Origin: Selaginella tamariscina
Lineage: Eukaryota; Streptophyta; Lycopodiopsida; Selaginellales; Selaginellaceae
Direction: 5' to 3'
Assembly (NCBI GenBank): GCA_003024785.1
Contig: PUQB01000333.1
Coordinates: 186,001 to 250,000, forward strand
DNA: 64,000 nt
Shown here: positions 25,740 through 37,946 of the stretch, piece by piece
Layout of the letters: every line of letters starts with the position of its first letter
Numbering within the stretch: position 1 is the stretch's first letter
Notes under the pieces: model-generated
The model's database searches: none
The model's input: only the letters and a program-made list of their open reading frames with translations
What the model was told of the DNA's origin: nothing
Program-made: the position numbers and the translations under genes

Positions 25740-28081
25740 TTACTATACTGTTGGTTCTCAAGTCTTTGAAGGAGTGGTGAATAATTTCATGCTGGAAACG
25801 AAGGGCAAGATCAGATAAAATAATTAATCAGAGTATACTAAACCCTAAACACTTACAGTTATATATATTAGCTTCTTCATCGTCAGAATCCAGCCATCTT
25901 ATATGCTTCGCACCGGGTTGTACAGCTCATTTCCTGTAGAAAACATATACATTAATATATATAAAACCAAGATATCTTATGTCAGGTGTATAATGACTAA
26001 AAACTACATTGAAATCAAGCACGCGCACACACACACACACAGAACACACGCAGCTCTCAGAACGCAATGTCATATCCCATACCGTAGTACCATTCTAAAA
26101 GATTATATGTCTGTGCAGTATTATATGTTTGACGAAAGAGTGAGTGTGTGTATGTGTGTGTTCGTGTGCGTGTGTGTGTGTTCTACTAGCCTTCTGAGCC
26201 CTTGAAATGCTTGCCGCACAATCCTGAGTGTCGGATCTTTCACGCTTCTGTCCGACTCCTGCACAGTAAACATTAATATACACATACAATATTACATTAC
26301 ATTACTCACACACACGCACGCACCTTCTAAGAATAAATTTGAGCCATTTAAGATTTGGGAAGTGCAATTCTGACCGTGCATCTCCACGCTTCTGTCCAGG
26401 TCCTGCAGAGTAGAATAGTACATAGAATTGATGAACAAATATATTACACACATACTATTTACATCCAGTCCAGCACGCACACACAAACCTTGTATGTATG
26501 AATCCGAATCATTTACCATTTGGGAAGGGCAAGTCTGACCGTTGGATATCGTGCACTGCTTTTCTTCAGGTTCTGCAAAATGAGGCTCATAGCAGCATGT
26601 AAATTCTTTAAACAACTGATATTTGATGAAGTAATACCATCCCATCAAAAGCCATACTGAATTTGGGTATGCCAATGTATCCATCTCCACAATCTGTGTA
26701 TATGTCCATCATCAGCTTTTGTGTGTGCGTGCGTGTGTGTGTGTGTGTAGAGAGAGAGAGAGGGAGAGAGATATCCACGTTATGTGTATACAATTACACT
26801 TATAACAATATACACAAACATATATACATGTATACACGTGTAAGATCTCTCTCTCTCACTCAGACAGACACACACACACACACACACACACCTTGGGATA
26901 GCGTTGGCTGAAGTGCGTGAGGACTATTTGTTGTGCACACATTCTTTTACCAACTTGTAAAGCTTGTGTGATTGTACTATGTCTTTTCCTTAGTGCATGG
27001 TTCCTAAACAATCCTCAAACGTGGCTTCATGTATTAGTAATGTGCACCCATGTCCGGCTCTAATAAGGTTTTCCGATGGTCTTGTGTCGCCGGAATATAC
27101 CACGCTGCCGTAACATTGATGTTTATATTCATATACCGTTGTGTGTGTACACAGAATATACACGTATACGTACATGTGTTATACATTTGTATGTATATTA
27201 CCTCCCTCCTGAATGACCAAAGAGCACTAATCCGTAAGCCTCATAGCAGTGATGGACAGGAACATTAATTATACTTCTCAATTGTAGATTCTCCAGCATA
27301 TTCTGGAGTTTAACTGAGTGTTTACTTGGTATTAACCCTTTCTGCATTGCATTCACTTCTTCAAAGTGCATAAACTCGTATGCTGGTAAAGCACGCCCTG
27401 ATAAGACATGTGCGTTTCCAACCTACATACATGGCATAATAAGTCTCTACACACACCGCACACGCACACACTGTACCTCTAACAACAGCTTCTTACTGCA
27501 GAAGAACCAATAACGAGAAGTGGAATTTCCGCGAGATATTATCGACAATAGGCCAAGAACATGGTCAGCGTGTTTATGAGATATCCATACACACTCGAGC
27601 GTTTTCGATGGTCTCACATGCAAACTCACGTCCGTACCTTCTCACTATCTGTCCGTACGCACCTTCACCCGCATCTAGCAGTATAGTAGACCTTAAACAT
27701 ACAATAGAGCATATATGTTTTGTATATGAAATAAAACACTAACTGTGCTATATAATTTAGCGACTACAAATACCATCATACATATATATGTATATATAAT
27801 GGTGTACTATACATACAGGAATGATAATATATATTATTACCTTGAGTTTCGAAATAAAATGCCACTACTCCCACGATATTTGCTTGGCTCTGCACAACCC
27901 GTTCCGAGAAATAGAAGCTCAAAGTCATTAGAATTTTCTTCAGAATGTTCTGAAGAATATGTTGTGGAATATGCTCTTGGTTTTTGTTCTAATTTCTGCC
28001 TCAATTTTGCAGCTGCAAGTTGGTTGGGACTTGTCTTTACCTCACAAAACATTATAAACACACATAGCATAAAGTATTATA

Positions 28082-28112
<31 letters not shown>

Positions 28113-30077
28113 GTGTATGCATGCGCGTATGCACAGTATATCTGGAATAAACTGTGTACTTACTGGCCTTTTTCATTAAATGTGAAACTTGCTTGATTTT
28201 TAACTTGCTGTTCTTCAAAATATCCTCCTGATACTGTTTAATGTTAAGACTGTCTAAGTTCTCCACACGAACATCTACTTTGCTTTCAATTATTAACCGA
28301 GAGATAAACCCACCTTTAAAATCCAACTTTTAATAAACCGATAACATATATTACACACATGACACAAAAATGTAAATATGCTTATATGTATAGATGCATA
28401 TATACCTATATGTATGCATGTAAATGTTTATGTGAAATATACCTGCATATACACAACGCACACACATGCGTGCGCCTACACAATTCTTACCTTTATCAAA
28501 AGATTCGTTGTAATAAGGGAGTGGGAAGAGCTTACGATCAAGCAAGTTTAACTTAGCTATTGTTTTTAATGAACCTTCAAAGCCATACCCTCTTCTGTAC
28601 AGGAAAAAACAGTAAATGTAATACGCATACGAATATACATATAGAAATAAACTAGAGATACATAATTGATTTATATATAATGTTATACTAGTTATAAATA
28701 CTAATATAACTATATATAACTAATTACAAACCTTGAGTTTACCAAACAATGGTAATATTGATGCTTGTTTATCCAAGAAGTATATTCTTTAGATTGCACA
28801 GAAGAACTTAAATGAATAACAGCTGCTATTGGGTGTTGTTCACAGTTAAATAACTCGAGTTTGTCCATCGAAAAAGATTGTGGAATATCTAAAATGATTA
28901 GCCTCGCATTCAGCTTCTTCATGAAAAATGTATATCCCAATATAACGCTCGGCAAGCTCTTTTCATCTGTTGAATAATATAACGTTTAGCTATGCAAGTT
29001 TAACATATGTAACTATTTGTTACCATTAATTTTAGATGTTACTAACCTGTTTGTCCTATGTAGCTCTGAAGTTTATCGTTCGTGTCTCGTATATAAATAG
29101 GATTTGAACCTTCTTCTACATCAGGAAAGTCCTGTACAGAAGAAAAAAATAATGTGTGTGCATATGTAAATATGTATGTATGCATATTTACCAATGAGAC
29201 ATGATATGCATATGTAGATGTAATAGACATGCACAGGCATCACGAAATTTCTTTGTATAAATACACAAACAGGTGCCTTGTATCTAATTACACGCACATA
29301 TAGCATGTGTGGTACACGTTCGCAGGCACACATATGCATGTGTGCGTGTGTGTGCAGGAATTTGATAGTGTAGCCTAGTACTCACTTGTTTGTATGGTTC
29401 CTCTCTGTTAGATGTCAATTGTCTTGTAACATTCTGGAATAAAGCGGATATCAATATAATAAAACATCCAAATCGGGACTATGCATGGTGTGTGTATCGA
29501 TTGATGAGTGAGATAGAATATGTATGCTTGTTTACCTAGATATACATATATCATATATATATGGAGAGAGAGAGTTCACAACTATATGGCAATTACACAC
29601 GCTAGCCGATGTAAATCAGCGATGTTTATGTGTATGGGCGCGTCCGTTTTTGTGTGTACCCTATCATACTTACTTTTTTGTCCCCAAGAACACAACATGG
29701 ACACTCGTAAGGATGCTCAACAGGTATTATTGGAGCAATTCTGACATCATTATCCTCAAAAACATGAGAACTTTGCTCCGTGCAGTCACTTACAATAACC
29801 TGGATTTTGATCAGTTACTCATATGTAAAACACAGTGTGTGTACGCATATATATATACACATATATACATATATTCTTTTGGATGTCGCCAATTAAAAAT
29901 GTGACGAAGAGCATGAAGATATGCAACAGAACCACGAGGGCCAATAACATGTAGCTGCCCATGGCCATCTTGAGCTAGTCTTAATATAAGACCACCACAA
30001 CCACCCTGCATGGACAAATATAAGCTATTATATTAACACAGTATCTACACACGCAGACACATACACTGATACTATAT

Positions 30078-30108
<31 letters not shown>

Positions 30109-30310
30109 TGAACACTTACGGCCGCAAAGGGGTGCTAGGGAGGTGAGGAGGAGGCAGGATAGCTTGCAGAGGGTCGAATCCTGTGCTCGAGAACAACCGC
30201 GAGAATCCTTCAGGCGCATTGATTAAGTACTGAACTCCACACCTCGAATCCTGGACAAGCACCGCAGGGGCTACGCCATCGCCACTCGCATTCACCACTG
30301 TCACTTCCAT
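25740..30310 (-). CDS. TRZ: Long-form tRNase Z (pre-tRNA 3' endonuclease), frame breaks present
   Basis: Removes 3' trailers from pre-tRNAs using a two-zinc metallo-beta-lactamase fold. Clear minus-strand exons: 30,120-30,310, ~29,855-30,005, 29,674-29,799, 29,386-29,433, 29,047-29,131, 28,732-28,966, 28,491-28,594, ~28,163-28,328, ~27,842-28,041, 27,477-27,691, 27,202-27,422, 26,892-27,104, 26,489-26,693, then short ones to about 25,860; the 3' end is uncertain. The degenerate N-half includes [12 protein letters not shown]. The catalytic half has [18 protein letters not shown], the histidine motif [31 protein letters not shown] and LTHFSQRYP, so all metal-ligand motifs are visible. Frame changes are seen in the exons at 30,120-30,310, 27,477-27,691 and 26,892-27,104 (the last is one base short by phase), probably also in 26,489-26,693. 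It is either a recent pseudogene or an intact gene with sequence errors. Confidence 0.85.
26191..26573 (-). repeat. Related short exons in the tRNase Z C-terminal tail
   Basis: Three segments (26,489-26,573, 26,324-26,402 and ~26,191-26,258 on the minus strand) start after TGCAG with alignable text: AACCTGAAGAAAAGC, GACCTGGACAGAAGCGTGG and GAGTCGGACAGAAGCGTGA. The last two share GQKR in one frame. They look like tandem duplications of one small exon. Confidence 0.55.
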
Positions 30311-30350
30311 TCCCTAAAACTTACTCTGGTTTTAGGGCTTTTTTAGGGTC
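30311..30350 (-). promoter_or_regulatory. Telo-box-like motifs before the tRNase Z start
   Basis: On the minus strand this leader carries two CCCTAAAA motifs within about 40 bases of the ATG. Telo-boxes (AAACCCTAA) near the transcription start are known in plants, often in genes for the translation apparatus. Confidence 0.4.
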
Positions 30351-31239
30351 AGTTGGTACTTAAATCCTAATCCCTTATAAATTTTACTAAGTAATTCTTA
30401 TGAGTATATTTTATGTTTATAGGTGTGTATTTTCAACTTTATAAATACTTTGAAAGCGACGATTGTCGAGTGAACTGTATAGACAATCGGTTCATGTTTC
30501 TCTCTCTATGTGCGTGGACATACAAAATATAAGTATTTGTTTATATAAAATATATAAATTACTCAGTTTTTGAGTTCAATGCTTGTGTATATGCCTATCT
30601 ATGTGTATATATTCAATATGTATATCTGTTTTTGTGTAAGTGCTCGTCTATATGCCTATATACATATGTAAGTGTGTGCATATACGTGGTTATTTTTTAA
30701 ACAGCGATCAAGCAACAGGACGTGTGTTTGTTACTTTACTATTATAAAGTGTGTGCATATACGTCTCCACACGATAGAAGTCCAATAGTTATATTATAGA
30801 ACAGACACAAAATAACTTCTCTCTCTCTCTAAATAACATTCGCACATACACACATCGGTGAATATGCCTCTCTCTCTCCTTTTCCAGATAACACACACAC
30901 GCACGCACACAACGGTGAATATGCCTCTGTCTCTCTCCTTTCCAAGATAACACGCACACACACATCGGTGAATATGCCTAAAATGAGCTTAAAACTTGTA
31001 TGTATTATTCCAAATAGTGAAACAATACAACATTACAAGTTCAAAGATAACGGGTGTACTGCGTATGAGAATGATATTATCTAGTTAATGTACACGATTT
31101 AGTATTAATAATCAAGTAAAATGAGGAATATATAGTGGGATATGAGAAAGTATATGCATGCATAACGGACACGTGTACATATCCAGATATAAATCAAGGG
31201 AAAGCTATGCACCATTCAAATTTGTTAAACTTAAAATGC

Positions 31240-31277
<38 letters not shown>

Positions 31278-31508
31278 ATAATCAACCATGTAATATTATA
31301 AAGTGTGATAAGGCCTAACAGAGAGACTAAAAGGACAGTAAAATGCTTACCAATTTCGATTGTGTAATAAGCTTGAGGTTTGCTTAAGTTCCAGCAAACA
31401 CTACAAAAAAGGAATGCAAGCTCAAGCGTTTAAGATGAAAATATACTTATGTATACGTCGCTCCCGTTATTCCTTTTTTATCTGTATTGCCTCCTCCAGT
31501 CAGCAAGG
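30351..31508. other. Intergenic spacer with microsatellites and a short tandem repeat
   Basis: No gene seen. About three imperfect units of 55-60 bases sharing CGGTGAATATGCCT occur at about 30,850-30,980, mixed with AC and TC runs. A CA run of about 28 bases lies at 31,243-31,270. Confidence 0.55.
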
Positions 31509-31899
31509 TTAGACCTCAATGGTGTCAGTGGCTGCCTGATGAGATAAACCCCCTAACAGTGTACAGTTGGACTTTGTCGTATTACACTTAATCTGCATAA
31601 AAAAGCATATTTTATATATACATATATATAGAGTGTGTGTGCTTGTACTTGTGTTAATTAATAAGCTAATATATTAAACACCTAAATAGAAAAAGAAGGT
31701 TATTGTACTTTTGTATAAGATGACAAAATAAGCTATAGAAAATAACCTTACTCCTTGGATGTGCAACGGAGATATCGCTTGGCCAGTCGAGCCCGGATAT
31801 TTGCCACCTAACAAGAGCTTTCAATTCGTTGTTCTCTTGATACAGAAACTCCACCTAACGAAATTCGTAAACTCAAACGATTTATCATATATGTATTTC

Positions 31900-31954
<55 letters not shown>

Positions 31955-33099
31955 ACGTAGGTATCCTATCTAGACGCCTATGCAATCTTTACACATACAC
32001 AGATTGTGTGTGTGTGATTTATTAAATATAAATGTTTACCTCGACTTCAGCCTTCTTAAGATTTGCCTCGTACTGCTGGGCATCCTTTCTGAGCTCCTGG
32101 ACCTCGGCAAAATAATCATGAATGCATCGCTCCGCCGCTTTCAATCTAAACACAGCACAATCCCTCTCCTGCTCGATGGCTCTCAGCACGCCCGCATTCA
32201 CTGCCGAAGTTACCATGTCATGGATAAACACTTCGTCCCTGATGCTCATTTGTTCTTGCTCGAATGCCTGCCGAAGCTCCTCCGCTACCCTATGTTCCGT
32301 CGCAGCGGCCCGCTCTTCAGCGTCATCCGCGGCTCCATGAACACTTGCCGGTCGTTGTGATAGAGCACGCACTCGTTCTCGAGCCGCGAGCATTCCTCTG
32401 TGAGCTGTTTGCAATACTCTGCTACTTTCTGTGTTTCCGCTATCTGTTTCTTAAGCGCTATGGCGTTCAAGTTCGCCTCTACCTGTTCAAGATCAAGAAC
32501 ATAAGAAAGATCAGATCTTTCAGAAAAACGAGCAGAAAGATCGTTTTCCAACGAGATTTTGCGGAGATTTTGACAAGAATATCAGATATTCCGAAGAATG
32601 ATAAGGAAAACATTGAGATTTTCCGATAAATATGATCTCGAGGGAAAATGTGGTGATCTTTAATCAGAAGAATGTTGATTTTGGGAGAATAAGAGACTTT
32701 GTAGAGATTTTTCGAAGAAAGATGGGATTTTCAAGTAAAACATTGAGATTTTCCACAGAATGTCGTCTTCCGATGGAAAATGTGTGCGAAAAACGATCTA
32801 TCCTTCTAAGAATCCCGAAGAATATCATCTTTCGAAGCGATTTTAGATTATCCGAAGAATAGCATCTTCTAGAAACTAACGCAAGAACAAGATCTTACCT
32901 TTGCTCTGTCGTACTTCTCCTGGAATTCGTTGAGTTTCTCCTGGAGGCAATGTACCTGGAGCTGTAAATCGAGCTGAGATCGCTCCGCAAGTTGAAGCTT
33001 CTCCCGCAGCTGGTTCTCGGCGCAAGACAGGCCAAGCAAATGCGCTATGGATCCCTCTATGTAGCGCTCCATTTCTGATGGCAACACTGCCGCCGACAT
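31509..33099 (-). CDS. Coiled-coil protein of unknown function (4 exons, ~278 aa)
   Basis: Minus-strand exons: 32,899-33,099 (201 nt), 32,040-32,482 (443 nt), 31,747-31,854 (108 nt) and 31,509-31,592 (84 nt, with stop). The first ATG at 33,099 opens MSAAVLPSEMERYIEGSIAH. Most of the protein is a heptad-rich helix with many Glu, Lys, Gln and Leu residues (LREKLQLAERSQLDLQLQV, later EVQELRKDAQQYEANLKKAE), as expected for a dimeric coiled coil. Exon 2 is one base short of a whole number of codons and the open frame switches near VFMEP (about 32,340): a 1-bp deletion or sequence error. I do not recognise a named family; it reads like a conserved plant coiled-coil protein. No membrane span or catalytic motif was seen. 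Confidence 0.75.
31902..31955. repeat. (TC)n-(CA)n compound microsatellite
   Basis: Located in the intron between exons 2 and 3 of the coiled-coil gene. Confidence 0.95.
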
Positions 33100-33144
33100 A
33101 CCCTTAGTTCCTGCTCGTACAATTCACAAAAATCCCCCAACGGT

Positions 33145-33190
33145 CTGTGATTAGGCTTTTTCTTACCGTTAAGCCCTTATCCCCTGTTTT
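33145..33190 (-). promoter_or_regulatory. Telo-box-like element upstream of the coiled-coil gene
   Basis: The minus strand reads GAGCCCTAAAACAGGGG about 90 bases upstream of the start codon at 33,099. It is a partial match to the plant telo-box and shares its position with similar motifs before neighbouring genes. Confidence 0.3.
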
Positions 33191-33369
33191 AGGGCTCTGC
33201 CAGTTTAGTTTAAACCCAAGTTAAAGGAGAGCTTAACCATCAAACAGGATATTCCACTGCCACGTCAAAACTAAATACATATATACGGTTAAGTGTAAAT
33301 GGTTAAGTAAAACTAATAAATGCATATTAACGACAGAAATTTTTATTACAGGAACATGTTAAATTAAAC

Positions 33370-33792
33370 TTACTCGTAATCTTCACCATAATAAGTGTCC
33401 ATAAGGTAGTTTGACATATTCCTTAATTCTTCGTTCTCGTGAAAGTTTAACATCTCTATGGCAAGCATGCCATCACAGTTTTCCACGAGCTTTGGTCCAA
33501 CAGGAATACTACGCATCACCTAAAACAACAAAATTATAAATTTAAGTATTAATTAAAACCATTTATACATAATATATCATATATCAATATTTTTATTACC
33601 AAAATTATTCTTGCATTATCGCATTTAACGCGTGTGCATGTGTGTGTGTGTGTGAACCACTGTATGGATTATCCTGTATATTAAGATATAAATTGTATAT
33701 TAGAACATATACTTCGATAAATTTCAGAATGGCAGGAAATATTTCACTAGCTTCACACTACATGTACACCATATATATATATATATATATAT

Positions 33793-33831
<39 letters not shown>

Positions 33832-35742
33832 TACTCATTATCTTAGGATATACAGATGTTTTATAGAGTCACGCACACTCACACACACACGTACCAGCTC
33901 AAGAAACTGAAGACCAAGTTTAGCAGCTTCATAATCAGGCAGTTTAACAAGATTAACGAAGTGCAGAACACATCCAGCTTGAACAAGGGATGTAAGATGT
34001 GAAATCAAAGGTTTCGATGTGAAACTCCCCTCTTCTCTAGGAGATACACACATGTTTCCCAGTGCATATGCAGCTTCTTTTCTTATGTCGAATGTAGAAT
34101 TAGATAGTAAATTTATTAATTGAGTTGTTAAAGTTGTATATATAAGCTCCTTGTGTTGTGTAGTACCCGCACATATATTAGAAATCACCCACAATGCCTC
34201 CTGCAAACAATATACTATCATGTGTCTGTACGTACGTGTGTGTGTGTGCGTGCGTACACTTTATGCATCACCTTTTGATAAAGGTTATAGTAACATGTGA
34301 AGAAGATTATAAATATATGTGTGTGTGTGTGCGCGTGTGTGTGTGCATGTATGTATGTATACATGTATATATGTATGTAATGTACATATCGCACACACAC
34401 ACAGACACACACACACAATAATTAGCTCACCTTCTGCAAGGCTCTATTTTCGATATTCAGACAACGGGAGAGCGCCCCAGTGATTCCACCTGAAGAAACT
34501 GTTACTCTGTGTGTCTGTGTGTAATAAGTATACATACAAACATGTGTATATATAGATGTAGGCGTGTGTGTTTGAATCTTATATGTTATATGCAAGACGT
34601 ATAGAATGTTCTTATAGGCACATTTACACGGGTATACATATAGTTTCATATATAGGGTACCGTGTATATATATTAAGCTTAAATTTAATCAAATATTAGT
34701 TAAAGAAAACCGTGAGGAAAACTTACCAGGAACAGATGATCCAGAAGCAACCACAGCATCAGTCTTTGTATCATCTCCGCACACAACATTTCCTATGGTC
34801 CGAAGCACCTGAATCATAAATTCTATACATGTAAGCTACACACACACACACAAACACACACATTTATTTGAATATATTAACTACATACACATCTATACAC
34901 ACACTTACTGGTGTAAGGATCATAAGCTGATCAGAATTTGCTAACCACTTAACAAGATGGGAAAGCACCCCAGCCTCTACTAAAGCTTTAGTGTCCCAGA
35001 GGGCACTTATATAAACAAGAACCCATGCAGCTTCAGCTATCAAAGCTTGGTCTCTTTAATAAAAAAAGAAAAAAGAAGAGTATATAACCAACATACCTGT
35101 ATATGTATATATGCATGTGTATGTAAAATGATGTACCATACAAACTCTCACACTTACTCAGTTTGTATATGCCCGAGAAGAGTTGAAGCACACCATCTAT
35201 CTTCATGAGTTCGGAGGCAGCTTTAAAACTTGGTCCCTAAGTATATTACAGAATGAAGTGACATATTGATTAATTAAAAAATCCTTAATAAACTACATAT
35301 ATTATATAATTATTAAATATACCTTGATAAGGTTTGAGAGGGACCAACAAGCTGTGCGTGCTAAAGAAGAGTTTGTTGAGGATATAAGTCGTGAAAGAGG
35401 CCTTAAAGCTCCTTGTGCGAGGAGTATATTCCTCATTTCCTCGCTATCTCCTGCAATATTACCAAGTGCCCACGCACATGCTCCGCGACTAAAGGAGGGC
35501 TATTTTCTGTATAAATTATTACAAAATAAAATAGACTATCGTTAAAACTATCATTATTTAGACGGTTATGTAAATAAAAATGTTATTTACCTCCAAGATG
35601 CGCAATGAGAAAAGGGACAGGTGTCAACATGTCTTTGGTTTGTTGAACGTCTCCAGATGCAATATTTGTCAAACACCAAGCTGCTTCCAACAACTGTGGT
35701 AACATAAGTTTAGCATAGAACTCTATAAAAGCTCTTATATTA

Positions 35743-35782
<40 letters not shown>

Positions 35783-36594
35783 TTTCTTACACGTATATAC
35801 ATGTATATTATGCTTTATATACATGTACATATACGACTTTAAAATGTATAAAATGTACGTATGTATTAAGTCATTATAAAAATATTATAAATTACAAAAG
35901 TGTATAAAGCTTAATATATAGTGTACTTAACGACGTAATAAGATATTATTATTAAGAATATTTAAATATCCTTGAATATTTACCTGTTCTTCGGTGGAGC
36001 CAAATGCAAGGCAATCAACAAGGATAGGAATAATGCCAGCTTCAACAGCGATATCAATAGGAGGCAAAGAACTAGATGAAAGCAATTTTCTAACCCTTCT
36101 TAGAGCTTCTAATCTCCTCTGATAAGCACCTTTTGAACTAAATAATAAATAAATATTAAAAAGATATTGAACTAAATAATAAATAAAATATTAAATAACT
36201 AAAAAGATATAAACTCCTTACGTATCATGGTTGGCTGCGATTAGATCTGCAACGGCATCCTTCACTTCATTCTCCAGGATATTCTGGTAATCTTCATTGA
36301 ATATTTCCATGTTTTCGTCTTCTGTACTTCTACGTATACGCTTGGCCCTTACGGCAGCATCTCTCCGTTCTTTTCCAAGTGTCACAGCCATCTTTCGTCT
36401 CCTTTGGCTTGCTACATTTGCAGCTACAGAAGAAGATGTAATTTATATTGAATATAATGTGTGTGTGCGTGTGTGAGTGTGTGCATGTATGTGATATACA
36501 CAACAAACATTGAGTATCATATACATAATGTTACAGTATACTGTAAACCTATGTACGAGATGACATAACATATATAACAACATAGTATAGCTCG

Positions 36595-36639
<45 letters not shown>

Positions 36640-36642
36640 ATC

Positions 36643-36684
<42 letters not shown>

Positions 36685-36868
36685 CATACAGACATATTTC
36701 AATGCATATATAAATATAAGCATTACATTAAACTTTGTTTCACACGCACACATGTGTAAGTCAGCTGATGCACACATCGGAACTCCAAATTAGATAAGAT
36801 TAAAAGAATGCATGCGTGTTCAGGAAAATACCTGAGGATTTGAACTGATCGCGACGAGAAGCATCCAT
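33370..36868 (-). CDS. IMPA9: Importin subunit alpha, IMPA-9 type (11 exons, ~500 aa), two 1-base frame breaks
   Basis: Adaptor that binds nuclear localisation signals and importin-beta for nuclear import. Minus-strand exons: 36,832-36,868, 36,222-36,423, 35,984-36,137, 35,591-35,693, 35,323-35,506, 35,158-35,236, 34,909-35,053, 34,727-34,808, 34,431-34,489, 33,895-34,200, 33,370-33,519. The importin-beta-binding region is in exon 2 (RRRKMAVTLGKERRDAAVRAKR). Armadillo repeats follow, with LLEAAWCLTNIASG and EALWVISNICAG. The C-terminus, NFHENEELRNMSNYL with a final YYGEDYE, fits the divergent plant isoform 9 rather than isoforms 1-6. Exons 5 and 6 are each one base short by phase: near 35,485 the frame leaves the conserved CAWALGNIAG, and near 35,185 it leaves LLGHIQTE. 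Otherwise complete, so sequence error is as likely as a pseudogene. Confidence 0.9.
33771..33829. repeat. (TA)n-(GA)n compound microsatellite
   Basis: Located in the last intron of the importin-alpha gene. Confidence 0.95.
36597..36684. repeat. (TC)n-(TA)n-(GA)n compound microsatellite
   Basis: Located in the first intron of importin-alpha. TC and GA flanks on either side of TA make it self-complementary, able to form a long hairpin. Confidence 0.95.
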
Positions 36869-36884
36869 GGCGCTGCTCTCGGGA

Positions 36885-36920
36885 AAACAGAGATTTAGGG
36901 TTCTTATTTTAGGGTTAATT
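36885..36920 (-). promoter_or_regulatory. Paired telo-box motifs before importin-alpha
   Basis: Two AACCCTAAA copies lie 25-50 bases upstream of the ATG on the minus strand. They are the clearest telo-boxes in the window. Confidence 0.5.
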
Positions 36921-37645
36921 CACAAAATGTATATTATATACTGGTTTAATTATCCTTAACTTTCCATTTAATCAATCTCATTATTTATTAATAAGATTTC
37001 ATGTGTATACATAATTTTAATTTTTTTAATAAATTAATTTATATGAAACATCTCGCGTTTAAAACGAAATACCGTCTAAATCAATCTTTCAGAATAACTA
37101 TTAATAGCTGTTAACAATAAACTATATAATATATGATATTCATAAATTACTTTTGTTTTTCACATATTTCAAACTACACAATGGCCCTGTTATAAATTTC
37201 TATGGAGATTAAAATAACACCCGTGCATTATATATATATATATATATTAATATATATATCTGTGTGTGTGTGTGTGTGTAAGTTATTGTATACGTTGCAT
37301 TGTTGTCCCTGTAAATGTACTTATATGTTTTGTATGCTAAGTGTATATCTATATATGTGTGTGTCTTTGTGTGTTACATAAAAACATATGTGTATATATA
37401 TGCACATGCACCAGTGTTTTATTCATAAGAAATAACCTGGATTCAAAGCCTGGATTGCGCAATTCCTGTTTTGAGAAAGAAGGCTTTTAATATATTCTCA
37501 GTCCCCCTCTCTGTTTCCTTCCTGATGCGTTCTGCATGCTCGTTAGACCATTTTCTCCTGAAGCACATCACTATTGTAAGTAATATCTATATGTATGTAT
37601 CTATGGTGTGGGTGTGCGCACAAACTATAACAGGTAAGAACAATG

Positions 37646-37696
<51 letters not shown>

Positions 37697-37913
37697 TGAA
37701 TGTGTGTGAAACTACGAGGAACATGTGTCAAACTATGGTATGGTGTGCGTGCGTGTGTGCACATAAAAGGATGAGGAGTAAGTGAATCAATATATATAAC
37801 ATACAAGCTCCAAGATGTGATAACAAGGAAGTTTTGTGGTGTGATGTGTAATGTAAGGACATAGTTTCGGAATATACATACTCGATACTATTACACATAC
37901 ACCTAAGACAAGG

Positions 37914-37945
<32 letters not shown>

Positions 37946-37946
37946 G
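36921..37946. other. Intergenic AT-rich spacer
   Basis: No gene seen. It contains a long TA run at 37,647-37,692 and several TG runs. Frames that open here are driven by the repeats. Confidence 0.55.
37647..37692. repeat. (TA)n microsatellite, 46 bp
   Basis: A pure TA run in the spacer between ACBP and importin-alpha. Confidence 0.97.

Noticed and set aside
26663..26911. Plus-strand open frame across the tRNase Z introns
   Set aside because: It lies antisense to clear exons and intronic CA/GA repeats.
32264..32862. Plus-strand frames with repeated FRRKMGF / RRDF-type words
   Set aside because: These come from an intronic stretch of short GATTTTC/GAAGA-like repeats between exons 1 and 2 of the coiled-coil gene.
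34194..34421. Plus- and minus-strand frames of Val/Cys or His/Thr runs
   Set aside because: Generated by TG/CA repeats in an importin-alpha intron.
35324..35545. Plus-strand 73-aa frame
   Set aside because: It is the complement of importin-alpha exon 5.
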